Shown here one piece after another: positions 15,999 through 27,916 of a stretch of 64,000 nucleotides of DNA; positions within the stretch are counted from its first letter, which is position 1; each line of letters opens with the position of its first letter. Origin of the DNA: Corallococcus macrosporus DSM 14697 (GTDB lineage: Bacteria > Myxococcota > Myxococcia > Myxococcales > Myxococcaceae). The translations under genes and the position numbers were made by a program. The stretch covers positions 2,644,501 through 2,708,500 of the forward strand of contig NZ_CP022203.1 in the NCBI RefSeq assembly GCF_002305895.1, in the 5' to 3' direction. The notes beneath the pieces were generated by a model, which ran no database searches, was not told where the DNA came from, and worked only from the letters and a program-made list of their open reading frames with translations.

Positions 15999-18203
15999 AT
16001 GCGTAAGCTCTTCTTCGCTGGCGCGGGCATGGCCGCTCTCGTGTCTGCTGGCTGTGCGACGACCTCGCAGGAGTCCCAGACCATGGCCACCGCGCCTCAA
16101 ACTTCCGCCCCCGCGACCCCGGCCGCGCCGGAGCAGTCCAACCCGCTGCTGGCGAAGTGGACCGGCCCCCATGGGGGCGTGCCGCCGTTCGACCAGGTGA
16201 AGGTGGAGCTCTTCAAGCCGGCGCTCGAGGCGGCGATTGAAAAGACGCGCGGCGAGCTGGCGGCCATCGCCAACGACACCGCGGCGCCCACGTTCGAGAA
16301 CACCATCGTCGCGCTGGAGTCCGCCGGCAAGACGCAGGGCGACGTGGAGACGCTCTACGGCATCTGGAGCTCGTCCATGAGCGGGCCGGAGTTCCAGGCG
16401 CTGGAGCGGGAGATGGCGCCGAAGCTGGCCGCCTTCGACGACGAAATCTACCAGAACGAGGCGCTCTTCCGCCGCATCGAGGCGGTGTACCAGTCGCCTG
16501 ACAAGGCGAAGCTGACGCCCGAGCAGCAGCGCCTCGCCTGGCTGCACTACACGCGCTTCGTCCGCTCCGGCGCGAAGCTGGACGCGGCGGCCAAGCAGAA
16601 GCTGGCGGCCATCAACCAGCGGCTGGCGTCGCTCTACACGAACTTCAGCCAGAACGTGCTCGCGGACGAGGAGGGCTACACCGTCGTCCTGGAGTCCGAG
16701 GCGGACCTGGCGGGCCTGCCGGACTCCGTGCGCGCGGGCGCCGCCGCCGCGGCCGAGTCGCGCGGCCAGAAGGGCAAGTGGGTCATCACCAACACGCGCT
16801 CCTCCATGGAGCCGTTCCTGACGTACTCGTCGCGGCGCGACCTGCGCGAGAAGGTGTGGCGCAACTACGTCAACCGCGGTGACAACGGCGACGCGCGCGA
16901 CAACAACGCCATCATCGCCGAAATCCTGAAGCTGCGCGCCGAGCGCGCCACGCTGCTGGGCTACAAGACGCACGCGCACTGGCGGCTGGAGAACGCCATG
17001 GCCCGCACGCCCGAGCGCGCCATGGAGCTGATGGAGGCCGTCTGGAAGCCCGCGGTGGCCCGCGTCCACGAAGAGGTCGCGGACATGCAGGCCGTGGCCA
17101 ACCAGGAGGGCGCGAAGTTCAAGATCGAGCCCTGGGACTACCGCTACTACGCGGAGAAGGTCCGCAAGGCGAAGTACGACCTGGACCAGAACGAGGTGAA
17201 GCCCTACCTCCAACTGGAGAAGCTGCGCGAGGGCATGTTCTGGGTGGCCGGCGAGCTGTTCGGCTTCGCCTTCACGCCCGTGACGGACGTGCCGGTGTTC
17301 CACCCCGACGTGCGCGTCTGGGAGGTGAAGGACCAGGCCAGCGGACGTCACGTGGGCCTGTGGTACTTCGACCCCTACGCGCGCAAGGGCAAGCGCTCCG
17401 GCGCGTGGATGAACGCGTACCGCAGCCAGGAGCGGTTCCGGGGCGAGGTCACCACCATCGTCTCCAACAACTCCAACTTCGTGAAGGGCCAGCCCGGTGA
17501 GCCCGTCCTCATCAGTTGGGAGGACGCCTCCACGCTGTTCCACGAGTTCGGCCACGCGCTGCACGGCCTCAGCTCCAACGTGACGTACCCGTCGTTGGCC
17601 GGCACGGCGGTGGCGCGCGACTACGTGGAGTTCCCCTCGCAGCTCCTGGAGCACTGGCTGTCCACGCCCGAGGTGCTGAACACCTACGCGCTGCACTACC
17701 AGACGGGGAAGCCCATCCCCCAGGCGCTGGTGGACCGCATCGAGAAGGCCGCGACCTTCAACCAGGGCTTCGGGACGGTGGAGTACCTGGCCAGCGCGCT
17801 GGTGGACATGAAGCTGCACCTGGCGGGCGCCACGCCCATCGACGCGGACGCCTTCGAGCGCGACACGCTGAACGCGCTGGGCATGCCGAAGGAAATCGTG
17901 ATGCGGCACCGCACGCCGCAGTTCGGCCACGTCTTCGCCGGGGACGGGTACTCGGCGGGCTACTACAGCTACCTGTGGTCCGACACGCTGACGGCGGACG
18001 CCTACGAGCGCTTCACCGAAGGCAAGGGCGCCTACGACAAGGACGTGGCCGCGCTGCTGCGCAAGCACGTCTTCTCCGTGGGCAACACGCTGGACCCGGC
18101 CGAGGCCTACCGCGCCTTCCGGGGCCGCGAGGCGGGCATCCAGGCGCTGATGCGCAAGCGCGGCTTCCCCGTGCCCGCCGCGCCGAAGAACGCCGCGAAG
18201 TAG
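15999..18203 (+). CDS. M3-family zinc metallopeptidase (peptidyl-dipeptidase type), lipoprotein
   Basis: A 734-residue oligopeptidase of the M3 family (Dcp/oligopeptidase A/thimet). The active site His-Glu-Phe-Gly-His-Ala-Leu-His-Gly is present near residue 513, and the third zinc ligand lies downstream in Glu-Phe-Pro-Ser-Gln-Leu-Leu-Glu-His. The protein starts with a signal peptide ending Leu-Val-Ser-Ala-Gly-Cys, a good lipobox, and a Thr/Pro/Ala-rich linker. It is therefore an exported membrane-attached form, unlike cytoplasmic E. coli enzymes. GGAG lies 12 bases before ATG 15999. It probably degrades small peptides in the periplasm or from prey. It converges with thiD. Confidence 0.93.
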   Translation: MRKLFFAGAGMAALVSAGCATTSQESQTMATAPQTSAPATPAAPEQSNPLLAKWTGPHGGVPPFDQVKVELFKPALEAAIEKTRGELAAIANDTAAPTFENTIVALESAGKTQGDVETLYGIWSSSMSGPEFQALEREMAPKLAAFDDEIYQNEALFRRIEAVYQSPDKAKLTPEQQRLAWLHYTRFVRSGAKLDAAAKQKLAAINQRLASLYTNFSQNVLADEEGYTVVLESEADLAGLPDSVRAGAAAAAESRGQKGKWVITNTRSSMEPFLTYSSRRDLREKVWRNYVNRGDNGDARDNNAIIAEILKLRAERATLLGYKTHAHWRLENAMARTPERAMELMEAVWKPAVARVHEEVADMQAVANQEGAKFKIEPWDYRYYAEKVRKAKYDLDQNEVKPYLQLEKLREGMFWVAGELFGFAFTPVTDVPVFHPDVRVWEVKDQASGRHVGLWYFDPYARKGKRSGAWMNAYRSQERFRGEVTTIVSNNSNFVKGQPGEPVLISWEDASTLFHEFGHALHGLSSNVTYPSLAGTAVARDYVEFPSQLLEHWLSTPEVLNTYALHYQTGKPIPQALVDRIEKAATFNQGFGTVEYLASALVDMKLHLAGATPIDADAFERDTLNALGMPKEIVMRHRTPQFGHVFAGDGYSAGYYSYLWSDTLTADAYERFTEGKGAYDKDVAALLRKHVFSVGNTLDPAEAYRAFRGREAGIQALMRKRGFPVPAAPKNAAK

Positions 18204-18224
18204 CCGCCCGGTGACGGGCCCGGG

Positions 18225-19043
<819 letters not shown>

Positions 19044-19083
19044 GGTGCGGGAGCGGGCGCGCCGCCGCCAGTGCTTCCAGCGC

Positions 19084-20874
19084 TCACGGGTCCAGGAAGG
19101 CGTGTTTCACCGCGTCCAGCAGCGGGTCCCTGTGGCCGTTCTCCGGCTGGAGGAAGTGGCCCTGGCTGAGGGTCCAGATGATGGCGCCGCCCAGGTTCTT
19201 CTCGCGCGCGTACTGGCCCTTGGCGGCGATGGAGCGCGGGTCCTCGTACGAGACGTAGTTGCACAGCCCCGGGCCGTGGCCGGTGGGGAAGGAGAGGTAG
19301 GGCACCTTCGCCTCGTCGTCCCAGCGGCTGGCGTCCGCGCGGTAGTAGTGCGTCATGATGTTGGTGTAGCTCATGAAGTTGTCGCTCTGGCCCTCGAAGA
19401 CGCCCTCGCGGCCATCCAGCGGCGTGTGCGGCTCCGTCACGCCACCCCAGCACGTCCCGAAGAAGCCGATGCCCACGCCCAGCCGCCCCGCCGGGACGCC
19501 CGCGTCCAGATAGCCCTCCACGGAGTGCGAGACGGAGGTGGGGTGGAACCGCGAGTGGCCGTGGAGCGGGCTGGAGTGCCAGCTCTCCCAGCCGCCCCAG
19601 TGGCCGCTCATCTTGTAGGACATGATGTTGAGCTGGTCCACGCGCGCCGCCAGCTTCTTCATGAACTCCGCGCGGTGGCGGCTCATGGGGAAGTTGGAGT
19701 TCAGCCAGTCCACCGGCACCGTGAGGAGGATGTCCGGCCGCGCGGCGCGCAGGCCCTCCAGCAGCGCGAGCAGCGGCTCGCCGTCATCGGGCGCCATGGG
19801 CGCGCCTTCGGGGATGTCCGCGGCCAGGATGATGGGCTCCCAGTCCACGTCGACGCCGTCGTAGCCCAGTTCGTCCATGAGCTGGAGGATGTTGCGGATG
19901 AAGTGCGCGCGCTGGGGAGCGGACGCCGCGTGCACGAAGTTCTGGTGCTCGCCGAAGCCGCCCAGCATCAGCAGCGCCTTGCGCCCGTGCTGGTGCGCGC
20001 GCGCCGCCAGCGCCTTGGCCATGGCGCGGCCGTGGCTGTCGTCGACGTTGGCGTCGAAGTTCGCGTTGAGGGTGCCGTTGGGGTTCGGCTTGACGCGGCC
20101 CACCACGAGGTGCGTGAGGCCCGAGACGTCCACCGCGTCCACCGGCTGCATCCAGAGCTGGTAGCCCACGAAGTAGCCCGTCACCCAGTCCGTGGGCTCG
20201 CCCCCGGCGCGGGGCTGGACGGCGTTGGCGACCGCGGCGGGGCCTTCCCCCTGCGCGTTGGTGGCCGCCACGGTGATGCGGTAGGGCACGCCATTGACCA
20301 GCCCGGGGATGACGGCGCTGGCGGCCGGCGCGTCCACCGTCACGGTGACGTCTCCGGGCTGCGCCGTCAGCCGGTACTGCTGCAGCGGCCGGCCGCCGTA
20401 GCTCGCCGGCGCCAGCCAGCTCACGAAGGCGTGCCCGTTGCCCGGCGTGGCCCGGACGCCGCGAGGCTGGCCCGGCACGGTGGGGTTGGAGATGGACAGG
20501 CCGGGCTGCGGCGTCACCAGCTCCGACTGCACGGAGGCCGGGCCTTCCCCGTGGATGTTCACCGCCGACACCTTGAAGGTGTAGGCGAAGCCGTTGTGCA
20601 GGCCCCTCACGGTGGCCTGGAACTGGTCCGACGTGACGATGGCGCCGCCGCAGGCCGGCTCACATCGCACGATGTAGTACATGATGGGGGTGCCCCCGTC
20701 GCTGGTGGGCGGCCGCCAGGTCACCAGCGCCTCGGCGTCGGCCGCCTGGGCCGTGGCGGCGCCAGGGGCGCCGGGCAGTCCCGGGGCCGCCTCGCCTCCG
20801 CCCATGCAGCCCGCCAGGGTCCCCACCACCAGGCCGAGCCAGAGCTGTCTCCACACCGCGGTTGGCTTTCTCAC
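19084..20874 (-). CDS. GH18 chitinase-like lipoprotein with fibronectin type III domains
   Basis: A 596-residue surface glycoside hydrolase. The GTG start at 20874 gives a signal peptide ending Gly-Thr-Leu-Ala-Gly-Cys (lipobox). Two fibronectin type III domains follow (about 45-145 and 146-245). The rest is a GH18 barrel with the catalytic motif Asp-Gly-Val-Asp-Val-Asp-Trp-Glu, in which the last Glu is the acid/base. Chitin or a related N-acetylglucosamine polymer is the likely substrate. The C-terminus contains Gly-Gly-Ala-Ile-Ile-Trp, typical of the last strand. A predatory or saprophytic feeding role is inferred. thiD follows on the same strand. Confidence 0.9.
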   Translation of the reverse strand: MRKPTAVWRQLWLGLVVGTLAGCMGGGEAAPGLPGAPGAATAQAADAEALVTWRPPTSDGGTPIMYYIVRCEPACGGAIVTSDQFQATVRGLHNGFAYTFKVSAVNIHGEGPASVQSELVTPQPGLSISNPTVPGQPRGVRATPGNGHAFVSWLAPASYGGRPLQQYRLTAQPGDVTVTVDAPAASAVIPGLVNGVPYRITVAATNAQGEGPAAVANAVQPRAGGEPTDWVTGYFVGYQLWMQPVDAVDVSGLTHLVVGRVKPNPNGTLNANFDANVDDSHGRAMAKALAARAHQHGRKALLMLGGFGEHQNFVHAASAPQRAHFIRNILQLMDELGYDGVDVDWEPIILAADIPEGAPMAPDDGEPLLALLEGLRAARPDILLTVPVDWLNSNFPMSRHRAEFMKKLAARVDQLNIMSYKMSGHWGGWESWHSSPLHGHSRFHPTSVSHSVEGYLDAGVPAGRLGVGIGFFGTCWGGVTEPHTPLDGREGVFEGQSDNFMSYTNIMTHYYRADASRWDDEAKVPYLSFPTGHGPGLCNYVSYEDPRSIAAKGQYAREKNLGGAIIWTLSQGHFLQPENGHRDPLLDAVKHAFLDP

Positions 20875-21064
20875 CGCACACCCCCTACGACAGTGCGCGT
20901 CATCTACATGACTTCCAATTCGCCGTGAAGCTGGAAAATGGTCGCAATGCTGTAAAGCTGTAATTCGTGGCGTTGCGCGCCGGTGCACGCCTCGCCCCCC
21001 GAGAGTCGGCGGGGTGGCGGGCCGCCTTTGCTAGCGTGGGGCGTCCCCACCGCGAGCCTGTCCG

Positions 21065-22525
21065 ATGAAACGCATCCTCCTGTCGTTGTTGGTCGTCGTC
21101 GTCGCCCTCGCGGGGGTTCTCCTCACGAAGGCGTTTCGCTTCACCTCGCGGCAGGTCCAGCCGGAGGCGCCCGTGGCGTTCAGCGTGGACGCCGAGGCCG
21201 CCGCGGCCCGGCTGGGCGGCGCGCTGCGGCTCAAGACGCTGGCGGCGGCGGAGGGGCTGCCCGCGGAGGACGCCGCCTTCGCCGCGCTCCATGACTACAT
21301 GCGGGAGCAGTACCCGCGCCTCCACCAGGCGCTGAAGCGCGAGGCCGTGGGGCCGCACTCGGTGCTGTACACCTGGGCGGGGACGGACGCGTCGCTGCGC
21401 CCTGCGCTGCTGCTGGCGCACCTGGACGTGGTGCCGGTGGCGCCCGGCACGGAGGCGTCCTGGACGCACCCGCCCTACAGCGGCCTGGTGGCGGACGGCT
21501 ACGTCTGGGGCCGCGGCGCCCTGGATGACAAGGGGAGCGCGTTCGGCATCCTGGAGTCCGTGGAGGCCCTGCTCGCGGCGGGCTTCCAGCCCAGGCGCAC
21601 GGTGCTGCTCGCCTTCGGTGGCGATGAGGAGGTGGGCGGGCACGAGGGCGCGGAGGCGATGGCGAAGCTGCTGCGCGAGCGGGGCGTGACGCTGGAGTCG
21701 GTGCTCGACGAGGGCGGGATGATCATGTCCGGCACCGTGCCCGGGGTGACGTCGCCAGTGGCCCTGGTCGGCGTGTCGGAGAAGGGCTTCGCCAGCGCCG
21801 AGCTCATCGTGGCCGGGGAGGGGGGCCACTCCTCCATGCCGCCGCCCCAGACCGCCGTGGGCGTGCTGAGCCGCGCCATCACCCGGCTGGAGGCGTCCCC
21901 CATGCCCGCGCGGCTGCGCGGTGGCAGCCGGGCCCTCTTCGAGTTCGCGGGGCCGGAGATGGGCTTCGGCATGCGGCTGCTCTTCGCCAACCTGTGGCTG
22001 TTCGAGCCGCTGGTGCTGCGCCAGCTCACCGCCAAGGCCACCACCAACGCCGCGGTGCGCACCACCACCGCGGCCACCATGTTCGAGGGCAGCGAGCGCG
22101 ACAACGTGCTGCCCGCCCGCGCCCGCGCCGTGGTGAACTTCCGCGTCCTGCCGGGGGACTCCGTGGAGGGTGTGCTGGAGCACGTGCGGCGCGTGGTGGA
22201 TGACCCGAGGGTGAAGGTGGGCACCCTGGGCTTCATCAGCGAGCCATCGCCGGTGTCGCGCATGGACTCCGAGGCGTGGACCCTGCTCCAGCGCAGCGTG
22301 CGCCAGGTGTTCCCGGACGTCGTCGTGGCGCCCTACCTCATGCTGGGCGCCACCGACTCGCGCTACTTCACGGGACTGAGCGAGAACGTCTACCGCTTCA
22401 TGCCCCTGCGCCTGGACAGCGCCGACCTGTCACGGCTCCATGGCAAGGACGAGCGCGTGTCGGTGGAGGGCTACGCGGACGCGATTCGCTTCTACGCGCA
22501 GTACGTCCGCAACGTCTCGAACTGA
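21065..22525 (+). CDS. M20-family metallopeptidase, membrane-anchored (carboxypeptidase S-like)
   Basis: A 486-residue dipeptidase/carboxypeptidase of the M20 family. The N-terminus is a single hydrophobic segment without a clear cleavage site (about residues 5-22), so it is probably anchored on the outer face of the inner membrane. Zinc-site motifs are in order: Leu-Ala-His-Leu-Asp-Val-Val-Pro-Val (first His and Asp), Gly-Ala-Leu-Asp-Asp-Lys-Gly, and Gly-Gly-Asp-Glu-Glu-Val-Gly-Gly with the general-base Glu. The carboxypeptidase S-like length and the inserted dimerisation domain fit. It stands alone, divergent from the chitinase-like gene. Confidence 0.9.
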   Translation: MKRILLSLLVVVVALAGVLLTKAFRFTSRQVQPEAPVAFSVDAEAAAARLGGALRLKTLAAAEGLPAEDAAFAALHDYMREQYPRLHQALKREAVGPHSVLYTWAGTDASLRPALLLAHLDVVPVAPGTEASWTHPPYSGLVADGYVWGRGALDDKGSAFGILESVEALLAAGFQPRRTVLLAFGGDEEVGGHEGAEAMAKLLRERGVTLESVLDEGGMIMSGTVPGVTSPVALVGVSEKGFASAELIVAGEGGHSSMPPPQTAVGVLSRAITRLEASPMPARLRGGSRALFEFAGPEMGFGMRLLFANLWLFEPLVLRQLTAKATTNAAVRTTTAATMFEGSERDNVLPARARAVVNFRVLPGDSVEGVLEHVRRVVDDPRVKVGTLGFISEPSPVSRMDSEAWTLLQRSVRQVFPDVVVAPYLMLGATDSRYFTGLSENVYRFMPLRLDSADLSRLHGKDERVSVEGYADAIRFYAQYVRNVSN

Positions 22526-22738
22526 AGCCGGGCGGGGCACCGGGGCTCGCGTGGCGCGCCCATACACAGCGTGTGACACGCGTGGCCACCCCCTTCTGGC
22601 TTTCTGGGAAAGTGGTGTTTCACCCGCTGTTATCATGAGTGTGGATGTGCGCTGGCTGCGGGGAGCGCGCGGAAAGTCCGTTCCGCCTGCACATCTGTGT
22701 ACCGTCTGCACGCCCCTCCGCTCATTGGCCGTGACGCG

Positions 22739-22767
22739 TTGACAGGCGTGCGAAGCAATTTCAGCAT
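22739..22767 (+). promoter_or_regulatory. Possible promoter of the fibro-slime lipoprotein gene
   Basis: A perfect TTGACA (22739-22744) is followed after 17 bases by CAGCAT (22762-22767), which matches the -10 consensus in three of six positions. A start 6-8 bases further on would coincide with the ATG at 22776, giving a leaderless or nearly leaderless mRNA. This agrees with the absence of a Shine-Dalgarno sequence. Confidence 0.4.
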
Positions 22768-22775
22768 TTGCTCCC

Positions 22776-24536
<1,761 letters not shown>

Positions 24537-24566
24537 GCCCGTCGTCCTGACGTAGGGGTCGAGGCG

Positions 24567-24597
24567 CCGCTCCGGGAGCCGTGGGCTTCCGGAGCGG
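24567..24597 (+). terminator. Hairpin after the fibro-slime gene
   Basis: Arms 24567-24580 and 24584-24597 pair over 14 positions (one G-U) with a three-base loop, 30 bases after the stop codon. Only short T-runs follow, so intrinsic termination is likely but weak. Confidence 0.6.
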
Positions 24598-24684
24598 GGC
24601 TTCCCTGAATTTGCTGGCTCCGGGCCGCCAAGGGAGCAGGCGGCCTCCGCGTTGATGGGCGTCTGCTATCGTCCTCCGCGCTCC

Positions 24685-26139
24685 ATGGCCTCTCCTTCGT
24701 TCACGCGTCTGCTGTGCCTCGTGTTGTTCGTGCTCGGTGCTTCGGCACGGGGGGCGGTGACGCGCCCGGCATTGCCCCCACCCGAGGAGGTCATGGCGAC
24801 GCTGCGCGAGCTGGAGACGGCGCGGGCGAAGGGCCGCGCCAGCGCGATGGACAGCGAGTTGGAGGCGCGGGCCCGGGCGCGGCCCGGAGACTTGATGCCG
24901 CGGATGTACCGGGCGTGGCTCACCTTTCCGTCGGACGGGTGCTGGAACGAGCTGAAGGCCCTGTCCACCCTGGACCCGGAGAACCCCTGGCCCTTCGTGG
25001 GCATGGGGCTCGTCTACGTGCGCTGGGGGCTCTTGGCGGAGGCGCGTCCACCCATCGCCGCCGCGCTGAAGCAGGCGCCGGGGTTCGCGCCGGCGCTGTG
25101 GGCGCAGGGCGTGCTGCTCCAGGCGGAGGGCAAACCCGCGGAGGCCGAGGCCCGGTTCCGCGAGGCGCTGGCGGCGCTGGACGCGCCGCAGATTCGGACG
25201 TCCCTGGCGATGTTGCTGGCGGGGATTCCCGCGCGGGAGGCGGACGCGCGCGCGGAGCTGACCCGGACGGTGGAGGCCTGGCCGGAGCAACCCGAGGCGC
25301 TGCGGAAGCTGGCGCAGCTCGCCCGGGCCGCCAACGACGTGCGCGCCGCGGCGACGGCGGGCGAGAAGCTGGTGGCCCTCAAGCCCCGGGACAAGGAGGC
25401 GCACCGGCTCCAGGCGGACCTGTGGCTGGCGGCCTCGGAGAAGGAGAAGGCCACCCAGTCCCTGGAGCGCTACGCGGCGCTGGGCGGCGGGGAGCCCGCG
25501 CCCCTCGCGCTGCTCGCGCGGCTGTACCGGGAGCTGGCGCGCGCCGACGCGGAGGAGAAGGCCCTGGTCCGGTTGGCCGCCGCGGCGCCAGAGGACCCGG
25601 AGCCGCTGCTCCGGCTGGCCGAGCTGACCGAGGCGCGAGGCGACGCCGGGGCGGCGGAGGCCCACCTGGTCAAGGCCTCCGAGCGAGCGCCGGCCCGCGC
25701 CGACGTCCACGTGCTGCGCGCCCGGCTGGTGCTGAAGCAGGCGCGTCACCAGGACGCGCTGGCGGCGTACCGCGCGGCGCTCGCCGCCCCGGAACGCAAG
25801 GTCCCCCAGGCCGAGGCCGAGGCCGCCGCGCTGGCGCGTCACTTCCGCCTGCCGTCCCAACCCGCCCGGGGGACGCAGGAGCAGATCTACAACCGGGTAT
25901 CCATGGGCCTGGTCGCGCTCTACATGAACCGGCTCCAGGAGACGCCCGGCATCAAGGGCAACCTCAAGGTCCAGGTCCAGGTGGACGCGTCCGGGCGGGC
26001 CACCGGCGTGACGGTGCTCTACGACAGCCTCAAGGAGGCCGTCATCACCGGCCACGCCCACTTCGCCTTCATGGACGCGCAGTACCCGCCGGGGCCCGAC
26101 ACGCCCGTCTTCCAGTACGTCTTCCGTCCGCCGAAGTGA
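24685..26139 (+). CDS. Secreted TPR-repeat protein with a TonB-C-like end
   Basis: A 484-residue exported protein. It has a signal peptide (about residues 1-24, ending around Ala-Ser-Ala-Arg-Gly-Ala) and then a long array of TPR-like helices (about 80-390, Ala/Leu/Glu rich). The C-terminal 60 residues are different: Val-Gln-Val-Gln-Val-Asp-Ala-Ser-Gly-Arg-Ala resembles the strand pattern of TonB C-terminal domains. The protein may be a periplasmic scaffold contacting other envelope proteins. ATG 24685 is chosen because it gives a clean signal peptide. Convergent with the coiled-coil lipoprotein. Function unknown. Confidence 0.75.
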   Translation: MASPSFTRLLCLVLFVLGASARGAVTRPALPPPEEVMATLRELETARAKGRASAMDSELEARARARPGDLMPRMYRAWLTFPSDGCWNELKALSTLDPENPWPFVGMGLVYVRWGLLAEARPPIAAALKQAPGFAPALWAQGVLLQAEGKPAEAEARFREALAALDAPQIRTSLAMLLAGIPAREADARAELTRTVEAWPEQPEALRKLAQLARAANDVRAAATAGEKLVALKPRDKEAHRLQADLWLAASEKEKATQSLERYAALGGGEPAPLALLARLYRELARADAEEKALVRLAAAAPEDPEPLLRLAELTEARGDAGAAEAHLVKASERAPARADVHVLRARLVLKQARHQDALAAYRAALAAPERKVPQAEAEAAALARHFRLPSQPARGTQEQIYNRVSMGLVALYMNRLQETPGIKGNLKVQVQVDASGRATGVTVLYDSLKEAVITGHAHFAFMDAQYPPGPDTPVFQYVFRPPK

Positions 26140-26145
26140 GCCACG

Positions 26146-26178
26146 GGCCCGGCCGCGCGCGTCCTGGCCGGCCGGGCC
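26146..26178. terminator. Hairpin between convergent genes
   Basis: A 9-bp perfect GC stem (26146-26154 / 26170-26178) with a 15-base loop lies between the stops of the TPR gene (26139) and the coiled-coil lipoprotein gene (26189). It could act on both strands. No T-run is present. Confidence 0.45.
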
Positions 26179-26188
26179 GGTGTGGCGG

Positions 26189-26905
26189 TTACGGGTTGCG
26201 CTGCTCGGACTCGATGCCGCTGCCGCCGTAGCCCTGCACCTGGCTGCGCATCCGCTGCCAGTTGGCGCGGGCCTGCTGCTCCGAGCGCTGCTCCGACTGG
26301 AGCTTGCGCTGGGACTCCTCCACCTTGCGCTGGGCGTCCGCCGTGGCGGCGGAGAAGTCGGCCTCGGACAGCTCCTGGGCGCGCACGTCCTGGTTCGCCT
26401 CCAGGGCCTGGTACTCCGCCATGTCGAGCTTCGCGTCGGCCACTGCCAGCTCGGCCTCACGCAGCTCCTTCTGGGCCTCCATCGTCTGGATGGCCTGCTC
26501 GCGGTAGCGCACCTGGGCCTGGGCCGCGTTCAGGCTGGTCTCCGCGTTCTTCCGCTCGGACTGCGCCTGGGTGATGTTGTCGCTCTGGCCGGTGGCCCTG
26601 GCGGCCTTCAGCGCGGCCTCATGCGCCTCCAGGCGGGCCTTGGCGGCGTCCTCGTTGCGCTTGGCCACCTCCAGCTCCCGGCGCGCGTCGTTCAAGGCCA
26701 CATCGGAACGGGTCACCGCGTCCTGGGCGATGCGCCGCTCCGACTGGGCCTCCCGGACGCCGCCCAACTGGGCCTCGGGCACCCGGGCCAGCCAGGACTC
26801 CTCCACCTGCGCCGAGCGCGTCGAGCTGCAGCCAACGCTCGCCACCGACAGGGCCGCTCCCATCATCACGCCCGCGAAAACCCGACGCCTTCTCGATTGA
26901 AACAT
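26189..26905 (-). CDS. Coiled-coil lipoprotein
   Basis: A 238-residue envelope protein. The signal peptide ends Ala-Ser-Val-Gly-Cys-Ser-Ser, a good lipobox. Beyond a short linker, nearly all the mature protein (about 30-225) is a continuous Ala/Glu/Gln/Arg-rich helix with heptad-like spacing, suggesting a long coiled coil; a few breaks at Gly-Gln-Ser-Asp and similar sites may be hairpin turns. The C-terminus is Gly/Ser-rich. No family was recognised. A structural role such as a spacer between outer membrane and peptidoglycan is possible but not shown. ATG 26905 was chosen for its signal peptide; the frame extends to 27019. Confidence 0.7.
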   Translation of the reverse strand: MFQSRRRRVFAGVMMGAALSVASVGCSSTRSAQVEESWLARVPEAQLGGVREAQSERRIAQDAVTRSDVALNDARRELEVAKRNEDAAKARLEAHEAALKAARATGQSDNITQAQSERKNAETSLNAAQAQVRYREQAIQTMEAQKELREAELAVADAKLDMAEYQALEANQDVRAQELSEADFSAATADAQRKVEESQRKLQSEQRSEQQARANWQRMRSQVQGYGGSGIESEQRNP

Positions 26906-27058
26906 GCTCCGTCTCCTCTCCGTGTGCGCGTGTTGCCTGCAAAGACGGTAGTCACGCGCCGCTGGGGAGGCAGACGGCAAGGAGGCGTGTCGAGGCGTCG
27001 CCCCAGCGGGTGCGGGCACGAGGGCCTGCTCGCACGCCCGCCCCGCACGGAAGGGGGC

Positions 27059-27871
27059 TCAGCGCTTCTCCAGGACGACGGCGTAGAACTCGATGCCCAC
27101 GCCTTCCCGGTCCTCGTCGGTGATGTGCTCCGGGGGCAGGCCGAGGAACTCGCGCACGGGGAGCACGCCGGTGGCGTCGCGGGCCCAGGGGCCGCACAGG
27201 TCCAGGTACTCGGGCAGCGAGTAGAGCTGGAACCGCTCGCCCATCTGCCGGAACATGCCGACGAACTGCTCCCACTTCGGCGTGCTGAGGTCCGGGGACT
27301 TCGTCTCGAAGGTAGCGAAGAGCTTCGAGCCGGGCGCCGCCCACTCATAGAGGTCGCGGAAGAACTGGCGGTTCTCCTCGGCGGACAGGAACACGGTGAT
27401 GCCGTTGGCGCCGAACGCGACGCGGCGCTCGCCGCCCAGGAAGTCATTCACGTCCGGCCGCCGCAGGAAGGCGCCCGCGTTGCGGATGTCGCATTCCAGG
27501 TAGCGGACGTTGGGCGTGGCCCCCAGCAGGTGCTGGGCGGTGGTGATGGTGAGCGGGTTGATGTCGCTGTAGAGGACGCGGGCGTCCGGCGGCAGCACGG
27601 CGTGGACATGGTCCCCGGTGGGCAGGCCCGACGCGAAGTCCACCCAGTGGTGGAAGCCATCGGCCGCGAGGCGCTGCGCGGCGGTGCGCAGGCAGGCGCG
27701 CAGCATGCGCACCCACTTCCGCGTGGAGGGCACCAGCGAGAACATGGACTCCGCCGCCTGCCGGTCGGCCTCGAAGTGGTGGGTGCCTCCCAGCGTGTAG
27801 TCGTAGATGCGGGCGGCGTTGGGGATGTTCGGGTTGACGCCGGGGATGTGTGCGAGCGCTTCGGTATCCAT
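27059..27871 (-). CDS. SAM-dependent methyltransferase, DUF574 type
   Basis: A 270-residue cytoplasmic protein of the DUF574 S-adenosyl-methyltransferase family, best known from actinomycetes. Diagnostic features are the N-terminal Asn-Ala-Ala-Arg-Ile-Tyr-Asp-Tyr-Thr-Leu-Gly-Gly-Thr-His-His-Phe motif, the segment Asp-Phe-Ala-Ser-Gly-Leu-Pro-Thr-Gly (SAM loop), and Val-Leu-Tyr-Ser-Asp-Ile-Asn-Pro. The substrate is unknown. GGAGG lies about ten bases upstream of ATG 27871. It is divergent from the fused spermidine synthase gene with only 45 bases between the starts, so the two promoters must overlap. Confidence 0.87.
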   Translation of the reverse strand: MDTEALAHIPGVNPNIPNAARIYDYTLGGTHHFEADRQAAESMFSLVPSTRKWVRMLRACLRTAAQRLAADGFHHWVDFASGLPTGDHVHAVLPPDARVLYSDINPLTITTAQHLLGATPNVRYLECDIRNAGAFLRRPDVNDFLGGERRVAFGANGITVFLSAEENRQFFRDLYEWAAPGSKLFATFETKSPDLSTPKWEQFVGMFRQMGERFQLYSLPEYLDLCGPWARDATGVLPVREFLGLPPEHITDEDREGVGIEFYAVVLEKR

Positions 27872-27916
27872 GTGGTCAAGGCCTCCAACCCGGAATGCTA
27901 CAGTCGCGGCCACCGC

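Noticed and set aside
26180-27916. A 579-codon in-frame upstream extension of the fused spermidine-synthase gene
   Set aside because: It overlaps the coiled-coil lipoprotein and methyltransferase genes on the other strand and shows no membrane or enzyme motif. The first membrane segment follows directly after ATG 27917.
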